Source: Candidatus Cloacimonadota bacterium (GTDB taxonomy: Bacteria > Cloacimonadota > Cloacimonadia > Cloacimonadales > Cloacimonadaceae). From it: a stretch of DNA of 8,475 bases. Below, one piece after another: positions 1 through 7,200 of this stretch. The stretch is taken from NCBI GenBank assembly GCA_023421135.1, contig JAEZUG010000065.1:1-8475 (forward strand), given 5' to 3'. The notes under the pieces were generated by a model. It saw only the letters and a list, made by a program, of their open reading frames with translations, had not been told where the DNA came from and did no database searches. Within the stretch, counting starts at the first letter, position 1. Every line of letters starts with the position of its first letter. The position numbers and the translations under genes are program-made.

Positions 1-2
1 CT

Positions 3-152
3 CTCATACTGGCCAAACAGCACAGCCGGAATTATGCCAAGCGACAAATGACTTGGTATAGAAAGCAGACTTTTGATTTGACAATCCCCTCCTCAGACTT
101 TAATTTATCAGATATAAACAGGTTGCTCTCAGACAAACTAAAACCAGTCTGA
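3..152 (+). CDS. miaA: tRNA dimethylallyltransferase, C-terminal end (partial)
   Basis: The open frame entering from the left edge encodes 49 residues (LILAKQHSRNYAKRQMTWYR... ending DKLKPV) and stops at TGA 150-152. The segment YAKRQMTWYRK is the hallmark C-terminal motif of MiaA (R-N-Y-A-K-R-Q-x-T-W-F-R). MiaA transfers a dimethylallyl group to A37 of tRNAs reading UNN codons, in the cytoplasm. Only the C-terminal end is visible; the P-loop and catalytic part lie outside the window. The tail after the motif is about 29 residues, a normal length. The stop codon lies inside an inverted repeat (126-155). The next gene starts 26 bp later on the same strand, so the two are probably co-transcribed. 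Family assignment rests on one short but very characteristic motif. Confidence 0.85.
   Translation, partial: LILAKQHSRNYAKRQMTWYRKQTFDLTIPSSDFNLSDINRLLSDKLKPV
78..106 (+). promoter_or_regulatory. Possible internal promoter for the parvulin gene
   Basis: A perfect TTGACA (78-83) is followed after 17 bp by TAATTT (101-106), which matches TATAAT at only three positions. It lies within miaA coding sequence, about 75 bp before the next start codon. The -35 and the spacing are good but the -10 is weak, so this is a low-confidence call. Confidence 0.22.
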
Positions 153-155
153 GAG
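126..155 (+). repeat. Perfect 9-bp inverted repeat across the miaA stop codon
   Basis: CTCTCAGAC (126-134) and GTCTGAGAG (147-155) are exact reverse complements around a 12-nt A-rich loop, extendable by a G-U pair. The TGA stop of miaA lies in the right arm. No T-tract follows, so this is not a standard terminator. It could be an RNA processing or stability hairpin between miaA and the parvulin gene. Confidence 0.55.
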
Positions 156-178
156 TTGATAAAGTCTTGAGGAACTAG

Positions 179-1030
179 ATGCGAATCATTGCAAAGGTAT
201 ATGACACAGACATTACGGAAAGTGACGTACTTCGTGAATGCAGAAGCTTCGTTATTGGGGACGAAGCTCCGGATCACAATCTTCGTCAAACTTCTTTGGC
301 CAAACTGATAGATAGGGCACTTCTGTTCAATGAAGCTATCAGCAGGGGATTCACCGCTTCTGATGAAGAGTACGACGCCCTGCTTCTGGACGTCTTGGAA
401 AAAGAATCCAACGATCAGAGTAACGAAGAGCAACATGACAAGGCTGCCAGAGGCTTAGACAATCTGCTGCGCTGCCGCATTGTGCTCAAAAAGTATCTCA
501 GTTCTTTGTTCCAGGAGAGAATCCAGATAACCGACGAGCAGCTTCGGATCTACTATGATGAGCAGCAGGAGCTCTTTATCCACAGCCCTGAAGTTCGTGC
601 CTCACACCTCTTGATCGCCGGCACCGGAGAGGATTCCCTGAAACGCTGTCAGGAAGTACTATCTAAAATCAAGAATCCCGAAGACTTTGTAAAACTTAGC
701 GCTGAGCATTCAGATTGCCCCAGTTACTGTAACTGCGGAGACTTAGGCTGGTTTCCCAAGGGACGCTTACTAAAAGAGATAGAGGACAAAGCCTTCGAGC
801 TCGAGATCAACCAGATAAGCGAGCCGTTCCTTACCTCTCACGGTTATCATCTGCTGATGGTTACTGGCAAACGAGAATCCCGCCCCATTGAGTTTGAAGA
901 GATTAGAGAGCTGCTCCGCTGTCGTTTGATCCAGATAGAAATGGAATACACTCTGGTGAAGCTGGTGAAGCAGCTTCGCAGTAATTGCGGGACGGCCATT
1001 CAGATCCTGGATTCCGAGTATCAGGCCTAA
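179..1030 (+). CDS. Cytoplasmic parvulin-type peptidyl-prolyl cis-trans isomerase (PpiC/NifM-like)
   Basis: This 283-aa protein catalyses, by family, cis-trans isomerisation of Xaa-Pro bonds. Residues 1-135 form a helical SurA/PrsA-like N-terminal region. The parvulin domain spans about 136-232. It begins with VRASHLLI (His143), continues with AEHSDCPS...GDLGWFPKG (about 175-195) and ends at SHGYHLLMV (His224). Cys180 in DCPS matches the active-site Cys of PpiC/Pin1-type enzymes. There is no signal peptide or lipobox, unlike SurA and PrsA, so it probably acts in the cytoplasm, as NifM does. Cys184 and Cys186 are unusual: they sit where relatives have a G-K-R-G-type stretch, giving C-P-S-Y-C-N-C. 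The start ATG has GAGGA (169-173) 5 nt upstream. It follows miaA by 26 bp, so a shared operon is likely. The family call is secure; the client protein is unknown. Confidence 0.88.
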   Translation: MRIIAKVYDTDITESDVLRECRSFVIGDEAPDHNLRQTSLAKLIDRALLFNEAISRGFTASDEEYDALLLDVLEKESNDQSNEEQHDKAARGLDNLLRCRIVLKKYLSSLFQERIQITDEQLRIYYDEQQELFIHSPEVRASHLLIAGTGEDSLKRCQEVLSKIKNPEDFVKLSAEHSDCPSYCNCGDLGWFPKGRLLKEIEDKAFELEINQISEPFLTSHGYHLLMVTGKRESRPIEFEEIRELLRCRLIQIEMEYTLVKLVKQLRSNCGTAIQILDSEYQA

Positions 1031-1128
1031 GCTCCCACTTTCCGTGATCTTTCTGAGGAGTCTCGTTTCTCCCCAATCCGATACTTATAGCAAACGCATC
1101 TGATACTCATATAACACGCATGAAGTTA

Positions 1129-1172
1129 CATGGGTTTCTCATGGGTGTCTCATGAGTGTCTCATGGGTGTCG
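1129..1172. repeat. Four tandem 11-bp repeats in the convergent intergenic region
   Basis: Four adjacent 11-bp units with consensus CATGGGTGTCT start at 1129, 1140, 1151 and 1162, each within one base of the consensus (TTT for TGT in the first, GAG for GGG in the third, final G in the fourth). They lie in the 240-bp gap (1031-1270) between the 3' ends of the parvulin and TonB-receptor genes. The gap contains no clear gene or Rho-independent terminator. A second small duplication (CTGTGAA twice, 1191-1204) lies nearby. The period is close to one DNA helical turn. Confidence 0.85.
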
Positions 1173-1270
1173 AATCAGTGACTAAGTAATCTGTGAACTG
1201 TGAACCGAGGGTAAGAGCTTCGTGGACGCTTTATAGAACGCTGTTTGCTGGATCGACTGATTCAATCGGA

Positions 1271-3151
1271 TCAGATAGTCAGCTCAACACCCAGATTGAA
1301 ATCCAGACCTGAAGCGGGATAGCCATATTCCAGCGAATAGCTTGTATCAGCCAGGTTTTCCACTCCAAAATAGAGTCTGTAATTCTTCCACTGCCTGCTA
1401 AGCTGTATATCATGCTTCCAATAGGGTTTCAGCTCGTGATAAAAGCCTGCGGAATCAGCCGATTGGCGCTCTCCCGTCCAGATTGTAGTATTTACCAAAA
1501 CGATGCTCCAAGGCAAGCTGATGCTGTTTCTCATCATTGCGCTGTGCTTGGGGCTTTCGGTAAGGATATAGCCATCCTTCATCTGGTAATCAAGCCAGGT
1601 ATAATTCAGTGATGTCTCCCACATAGTTCCAAATCTGGCATGGATGCCCAGCTCTGCCCCATGGCTGCGGTATGAATAGATGTTCTCATAGCTTCCCTGA
1701 TATAGATCGATCAGGTCGTGGATGGAATTCAGGAAAAGTGCGGCTTCAAAGTGGAGATTCACAAAGCTCAGACCGAGATTGCTCATTGCAGATAGCTCGG
1801 TTTTCAAAGCTCTCTGAGGAGAGAGCCTGGGATTGCCTGTATTGACGCTAAAGAGTTGACGCATGGTGGGGCTGGCACTGTTTATCCCGGAAGAAAGGGT
1901 GAGAGATGCAGATGGTGTGCCATAGCTGAGGTTTATTGCTGGCTCCGGAATCAGATCCAGGGACTCTCCCATTTCATAGATACTCAACCCCAAGGAAGAA
2001 TTGAACCGGATTCTCGAACTAAAGTCATAATCTGCCGTTAGGAAGAGGTTTCCAGTCATAAGCCCCGAATGCTTCCAGTTCAGATAGCCAGCGTTGTCCT
2101 TACGCTTAGAACTGTGCTTCTCCATCCTGAATCCAGTGTTTAGAACCAGCACTGAAGATGGATTCCATACTAATCTCGGGTTGAACCCAATCGAGCGGCT
2201 GTCCATCTTGGAATCAAGAGAAAGAACCTGATAGGCAGGATCGTTGTATTCCAGATACTGGTCGTAGGAACTATCAAAGTAGACCGAGCCGAGGAGTGAA
2301 AGCTCATCACCCAGATAGAAGACTCCGTTTAGAGTGCTATAGCTGCGGTACCAATCATCATAGACGCGGTATCTCTGATCATAGATGGATGAGGGTACCT
2401 TTTTTCTGTCCTGGTTGTTGTAGCCCAAAGACAGAGCTACCCGGTTTGCCAGGCCCAGTTCTGTCTCTATGGAAGCCTGCAGGTTGTATGCTGTCTTGGC
2501 AGCATTATTGCGCGGGCCTCCATTCTCAAAAGCAGTTTGCTCAAACGCCTCCGAAAGCACAAAGCCATCTGTATGGCTCCGGGAAGCCGAAAGCTTATAG
2601 GCCCAGGATCCAAAATCACGCCCACTACTCAGTTCAACCAGGTTTGTATTATTCCTTTTCAGCCCCAATCCCAACCGAAAGAGATTCTGCTGGCTGTTGG
2701 GACGGGTCAGCAGGTTCAGGGTGCCGCCCAGGGTGCCGCCTCCGTAGAGAGCTGAACTGGGTCCCTTAACGATCATCACACTTGCGATGTCTGAGCCCAG
2801 GATATTGTTCAGGTCAACATTACCAAAGTAACCGCTGGTGAGTGGTCTGCCATCTATCATGACCTTCAGGTCTGTCTTTCGAAAACCTCTGATTCTGATG
2901 GAACTTTCGTCCTTGGTGCCTGTGGTTGCCGTCAAACCCGGTATCCCGGAGACATAATCGCGCAGGGAGAGCGAAAGTCCTTCCTCTCCCTGCACAATAG
3001 GAATCAATGCAACCGTTCCTATGCTTTGTCCCGGCAGATCTGCTACCACTGCGATGGGTTGCAGGTTATAGGTGCGCAGACTGTCCGGCTTGGAAGCTGA
3101 AAGTAAGGCTATCCAGACCAGGAGCAGAACAACAGCATAGTAAGGTTTCAA
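1271..3151 (-). CDS. TonB-dependent outer-membrane receptor
   Basis: This 626-aa protein has an N-terminal signal peptide (hydrophobic core 5-18, cleavage near 19-20). A possible TonB-box-like stretch (YNLQPIAVVAD, 28-38) is followed by a plug domain at about 50-150. Plug hallmarks are IRIRGFR (85-91), VMIDGRPL (97-104) and VKGPSSALYGGGTLGGTLNLLTRP (about 128-151). The remainder is a repetitive beta-barrel that ends in an aromatic-rich strand (LEYGYPASGLDFNLGVELTI), with a terminal Ile where Phe is usual. The length is near that of BtuB-class receptors (about 600 aa). By family it imports a scarce ligand across the outer membrane using TonB energy; the ligand cannot be read from the sequence. 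The start codon is TTG at 3151-3149, with GGAGAG 7 nt upstream. That site lies inside the last codons of the preceding lipoprotein gene, and the gap is 4 nt, so translation is probably coupled. Expression is likely governed by the leader RNA upstream of the lipoprotein. TonB, ExbB and the inner-membrane transporter are not in this window. Confidence 0.9.
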   Translation of the reverse strand: MKPYYAVVLLLVWIALLSASKPDSLRTYNLQPIAVVADLPGQSIGTVALIPIVQGEEGLSLSLRDYVSGIPGLTATTGTKDESSIRIRGFRKTDLKVMIDGRPLTSGYFGNVDLNNILGSDIASVMIVKGPSSALYGGGTLGGTLNLLTRPNSQQNLFRLGLGLKRNNTNLVELSSGRDFGSWAYKLSASRSHTDGFVLSEAFEQTAFENGGPRNNAAKTAYNLQASIETELGLANRVALSLGYNNQDRKKVPSSIYDQRYRVYDDWYRSYSTLNGVFYLGDELSLLGSVYFDSSYDQYLEYNDPAYQVLSLDSKMDSRSIGFNPRLVWNPSSVLVLNTGFRMEKHSSKRKDNAGYLNWKHSGLMTGNLFLTADYDFSSRIRFNSSLGLSIYEMGESLDLIPEPAINLSYGTPSASLTLSSGINSASPTMRQLFSVNTGNPRLSPQRALKTELSAMSNLGLSFVNLHFEAALFLNSIHDLIDLYQGSYENIYSYRSHGAELGIHARFGTMWETSLNYTWLDYQMKDGYILTESPKHSAMMRNSISLPWSIVLVNTTIWTGERQSADSAGFYHELKPYWKHDIQLSRQWKNYRLYFGVENLADTSYSLEYGYPASGLDFNLGVELTI

Positions 3152-3155
3152 TTTT

Positions 3156-3962
3156 TTACTCTCCAGTGGGCATTATGGTGGATTCAAAGCCGGTCATAGA
3201 AGTAGGTCTGGGGATGATCAGATCTGCTGTGGTACGTTCTGCATTGGCAAAACTATGCTCTGCAGGGACGGCTCCATAAAGCTGAATAGATTCAACCTTC
3301 TTCATCTTCTTCTGATTGTTCGGAATGTCTGCACCGGGGAATATCGTTCTCTCTGATTCCAGAAGGTAGTAACCCAGGTTTACAGCCTCTGCCTGATAGT
3401 ATTTATCCGAACCGTAGCCATCATAGCAGACGATGCTGAGAGAATCATAGGCACTCACTCCCTGAAGCAGGTCGGAGAGCTTCACAGCATCTTCCAAATT
3501 GCCATCCCAGTTCTCAATTTGCTGGATCTGAAGCCCTTTCAGTTCCACCATTTGCTTTCCTCTGCCGGTATCTACATCAATCTTACGATATGCCCTGAAT
3601 TCCAGGACGTCCCGCACCTTATAGGCTGATGGAAGCTCCGCATTAAAGTGCCAGACCCGGTTGTTATCACTGGGAACCAGGAAGCAATCATTAAGCAGAG
3701 TCCAATTCAGGTCGTAGCCTGCATTTACACTCTGGCGAGGACTCCAGCCATCAGATGCGATGATCTCATAGGCAAAGAGATCTCTGAGATCAAGGCTATC
3801 AGCAGCAGAATCGACTAGAGCCGCAATCGTGGCTTGATTGACAAACTGGCCTAAACGATAACCATAGACATTTACATCCGTAGGATTATCATCCTTCTCG
3901 CTGCATGCAAAGAGCAGCATCATAAGAATGAGTGACACGAGGACAGTTATTGTCCTTTTCAT
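3156..3962 (-). CDS. Lipoprotein with two repeated molybdopterin-oxidoreductase-like segments; partner of the TonB receptor
   Basis: This 268-aa protein has a lipoprotein signal peptide (MKRTITVLVSLILMMLLFAC): lipobox L-F-A-C, acylated Cys20, then SEKDD. The mature part holds two similar segments, about 56-127 and 158-231. Each begins L-x-L-x-D-L, has a central D-G-W/Y motif (SDGWSP at 70-74, YDGYGSD at 180-186), a later L-L, and ends in a K-V-x-x-I/V-type strand (VRDVLEFRAYR, KKVESIQLYG). The pattern recalls the sulfite-oxidase-type molybdopterin fold (SDLL ... DGY ... vkwVesI), but the similarity is weak and no Mo-ligand Cys is assured. It is the first gene of an operon with the TonB receptor 4 nt downstream, which suggests a surface-exposed or periplasm-facing accessory that binds the receptor's ligand. 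The ATG is preceded by TGGAGG, which is locked in a hairpin (3967-3990). Being a lipoprotein is certain; the fold and ligand role are inference. Confidence 0.82.
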   Translation of the reverse strand: MKRTITVLVSLILMMLLFACSEKDDNPTDVNVYGYRLGQFVNQATIAALVDSAADSLDLRDLFAYEIIASDGWSPRQSVNAGYDLNWTLLNDCFLVPSDNNRVWHFNAELPSAYKVRDVLEFRAYRKIDVDTGRGKQMVELKGLQIQQIENWDGNLEDAVKLSDLLQGVSAYDSLSIVCYDGYGSDKYYQAEAVNLGYYLLESERTIFPGADIPNNQKKMKKVESIQLYGAVPAEHSFANAERTTADLIIPRPTSMTGFESTIMPTGE

Positions 3963-4112
3963 TTTACCTCCACTTGGTAGAAATTGGAGGCTGGCAGCAT
4001 GATAGATTTACTGCCCGCCTTTCCCACAGGAGGCATGGCTGTTTCCGGCCATACCCTTTCGGTTTGAGTTCATACCCGCTGGGCTTAGAATCACAAACTC
4101 GGCGTGGTGCAA
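3963..4112 (-). promoter_or_regulatory. Structured leader RNA, candidate riboswitch (Moco-like architecture, unassigned)
   Basis: Read on the minus strand towards the lipoprotein ATG, this leader folds into a closed multi-helix domain. P1 is TTGC (4112-4109) with GCAG (4014-4011), plus CGCC (4104-4101) with GGCG (4019-4016). P2 is GAGTT (4100-4096) with AACTC (4070-4066), capped by CCC-AGC-GGG (4083-4075). P2 contains UCUAAG (4089-4084) facing UAUGA (4074-4070), the 11-nt GAAA-tetraloop receptor with its outer C-G pair replaced by U-A. P3 is CC-GAAA-GG (4062-4055). P4 is ATGGC (4052-4048) with GCCAT (4039-4035). P5 is GCCTCC-TGT-GGGAAAGGC (4034-4017). An expression platform follows: P6 GGCAGTA (4015-4009) with TGCTGCC (3999-3993), then a Shine-Dalgarno hairpin. 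P1 and P6 share bases and exclude each other. A tetraloop and receptor plus this helix order resemble the Moco riboswitch class. Cobalamin-riboswitch signatures are absent. Folding was done by eye. Confidence 0.55.
3967..3990 (-). promoter_or_regulatory. Shine-Dalgarno-sequestering hairpin of the lipoprotein gene
   Basis: CCTCCA (3990-3985) pairs perfectly with TGGAGG (3972-3967) across a 12-nt loop. The right arm is the ribosome-binding site (GGAGG, 4 nt before the ATG at 3962-3960). A competing pairing, TACC (3979-3976) with GGTA (3968-3965), is also possible. This is the expected translational off-state of a riboswitch. A second GCCTCC occurs at 4034-4029 in the aptamer-like part. Confidence 0.6.
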
Positions 4113-4139
4113 CTAAGAAAGGCTCGGGTGGAATGTCAA
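4111..4139 (-). promoter_or_regulatory. Possible promoter of the lipoprotein-TonB receptor operon
   Basis: On the minus strand a perfect TTGACA (4139-4134) is followed after 17 bp by TTAGTT (4116-4111), a poor -10. If used, transcription would start near 4104, within the P1 left strand of the leader. A start further upstream would be needed to transcribe the complete P1. Weak call. Confidence 0.2.
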
Positions 4140-4244
4140 GAACGATCTCTCTCAGGAATGAACCATGCTACATAAGAATGAGAAGCAGTTTCGGAACAAA
4201 ACGTGCTCAATACGATCTAATCAATAATAATTAGGGAGAAATGA

Positions 4245-7200
4245 ATGAGACAGACAGCAATGATCTTGGCGATACTCCTCTGTGTGAGTATCCTGGCAGC
4301 AGCTGGTCTTCAAGAGTATCAAACCACAGCAAGTGGACTCCGTGCTGCTATCACGGAATTGCGCGCCGCCCCACTCGTTGAAGACAACAGCCCTGACAAC
4401 GATGATGGTTTGGATACAATATCCTACACCAGCAAAACCTTCGCTTTACCTTACGAGAGCATCTCGCTCCAGATAAATAGTATGAGATGGAATGTGTTCG
4501 ATCAATCCGGAACATTCCTTTATACCGAGGATAACCTTCGGGATGGCACGGCTGTTGTAGCCAATAGCTTCACCTTCCGGGATATGAGAGGCCATACTGT
4601 AAAGATTAGAGCTCAGTTCACCGAGGGTAATCTCACCAGAACCTTGCATAGTATAGACTTCTCCATCACTGGAAGCAACCCTGTCAGCATCCCTGAAAGC
4701 CTCTCCCCTGCTTTTGTGCAGTCCTACAAATCTCTGGCTGATAACTGGGAAACCTCCTATCTCAGATATCTTCCTGTAGGCAGACCTCAGATGCTGATCA
4801 TATCTCATGCACCGCTGGCTCCCTATCAACAAGATTACATTAATTGGAGAAAGCAGAAAGGCTTTGAAGTATATGTATTGAACAAAGCTGACCTGGGAAA
4901 CAACGTCGATCAGATTAAAGCCGGCATAGCAGCTCATTACGCCCAGTACAGGCCAGACTATCTCCTTCTTTTAGGAGATGTTACAGGTACATATTCAATT
5001 CCCTGTGCTTTCTACCCCTCCCCTGAGTATCAGGAAAACGACGCCGATGACCAGACTTATACACTATTGGAAGGTGAAGACTACTTCCCCGAGATGCTGG
5101 TTGGAAGATTCTCTTTTGGGAATATCTCAGAGCTTATCACAATGCTGAACAAGACTGTCAGCTACGAAAAGGATCCATACATGGACGATACAACCTGGAT
5201 GAGAAGAGCCCTTACCGTAGCAGGTAACTGGGCGGAAGGAACTCTTCGTCCCACTACCCCAATTCACATGTCCAGATGGCTCCGGGATCGTTTCCTGGAC
5301 TATGGTTATGCCACTGTGGATACAGTGTATTTCCCACCCACTTTCCCAGGAACATCATTGATCCAATCTTCTATTAGCCAGGGTCTGCAGTATATCAGCT
5401 ATCGTGGCTGGGGTGATGCAAACGGCTGGCATTATCCTTCTTTCCACAATCCCGATCTGGATGTAACTTTCAACGGACGCAAGATGCCTGTGGTTTTCTC
5501 GATCGTTTGTAATACGGGCGACTTTGCCAATAACAACGTGAACCCCTGCTTTGGCGAGAAATGGATGAGAATGGGCACAACTGCTGCTCCCGGTGGAGCA
5601 ATAGCCTTTGTGGGACCTTCTGATCTGCACACCAAGACCAGGCTCAATAACTCAATCTCCTCCGGTGCTTTCAGAGCAATGCTGGATAACAATGTGAGAA
5701 TCTTTGGTTCCAGTGTGTTGGAAGGGAAGATTGAACTCTACAAGAACTTCCCCAATGATCTGGCAGCAAATCAGTATGTGCCATTCTATTTCCACGTTTA
5801 CAACATGCTCAGTGATCCAGCCCTCAATATGTGGTCTCTGGTTCCCTCCACAATCGCGGAATCTGTCTTCACCAACGGACTAACCTTTGCTCAGAGTGAC
5901 ACACATGTTCAGATTAACGCTACAAACCTGGATGGAGCCACAATCACAGCCACAAAAGACGGCCAGAACTTCAGCTATGCTAAAGTGGAGAATGGTATTG
6001 CTTTGATCGCTATTGATCCCAGCCAAACCGGAGACCTCCTGGTTACCATCAGCAAGGAGAACATGGTGCCCCTGCAGAGAACTCTTACTGTTACAGCAAG
6101 TGCGCCGCTTTCTCTCAATAGCATCAATGTAATACCTCAGGGAACGAACTTCTCCCTGCAAGGATTCCTAAAAAACAACTCCACCGGCAATCTCACCGAT
6201 ATCTTCGTGGAAGCCGAATGCTACAACACAGAAATGGTAAGCTTCCCCACCAGTACCTGGAGCATAGAAAACCTGGCAGCCGGGGCTCAGACAGAGTTCA
6301 ACTTTGGTGTAGATATCAGCGAGATTGTGAACCCCAGAGTTCCCCTGATCTTCCGCCTCAAGGTGAAGCGTAACAACCAGGTCATCAGCACCCACATCTA
6401 TTCTTATCAACCTATCAACGCCCAGTTCTCGGTGCTCAATCACTCCGGAGTATTGCTCTTGGGACAGAACAGCCCTATCAGCTTTGAGATCAAGAACACG
6501 GGAAACAGAGCTTTGGCCAATGCTTCATTGATCATCAGCTCTCTCACCAACGCTGCGGTCGCCAGCTCCACCCCCATTCAGCTCGGAGCCTTCGCTATTG
6601 GAGAGACCAAGACAGTCAATACCAACATCCAAGTTGCCGGAGATACCTACAATGGCAGAAACATCCAGCTCCACTTCCAGATGAACGGTTCAGATGTCTT
6701 CTTCCCATCCAATTACTACACCGTAATCGCAGGAACTCCCAGCTCCACCGATCCCACCGGCCCCTGCAGTTATGGCTACTTTGCCTATGACAGCACAGAC
6801 CAAGGCTTTGCTCAGGCACCGGTTTACAACTGGGTTGAGATCGACCCCCTCTTGGGTGGCCAAGCAGAAGTCTTCCCTTGCAAAGACGATGGTTCCAGAG
6901 TAGTCAACCTTCCCTTCCAATTCCGATATTTTGGGATTGACTACGACCAGATCACCATCTGCAGCAACGGTTGGATATCCTTTGGACCCACGGATATGTT
7001 CGATTTCTACAATCACTATATACCTGCTGCTTTGGGACCCTATGCCATGGTAGCCGGGTACTGGGATGATCTCAAGGGTGAAAGAACCGGAACGGATGGT
7101 GATGGCAACGGCATCTATGCCGATATGCGCATGCTCTATTGGCACGATGCTGCCAACAGCCGCTACATTGTGCAGTGGAACAACGCTTACAACCAGTACA

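Noticed and set aside
32..436. 134-codon open frame on the minus strand at the left edge
   Set aside because: Antisense to both the miaA end and the parvulin gene, which have clear family motifs.
1129..1172. CRISPR array
   Set aside because: Units of 11 bp are contiguous with no spacers; the same holds for the 8-bp arrays near 7989 and 8203.
3963..4112. Cobalamin riboswitch for the leader, as often found before TonB receptors
   Set aside because: The expected GGTGNAAATCC, GCCACTG and AGYCAGGAGACCTGCC signatures are not present; only a GGGAAAGGC stretch is similar.
3932..4234. 100-codon open frame on the plus strand across the leader region
   Set aside because: Overlaps the structured leader and the lipoprotein start in antisense; composition is Arg/Ser-rich with no domain and no ribosome-binding site.
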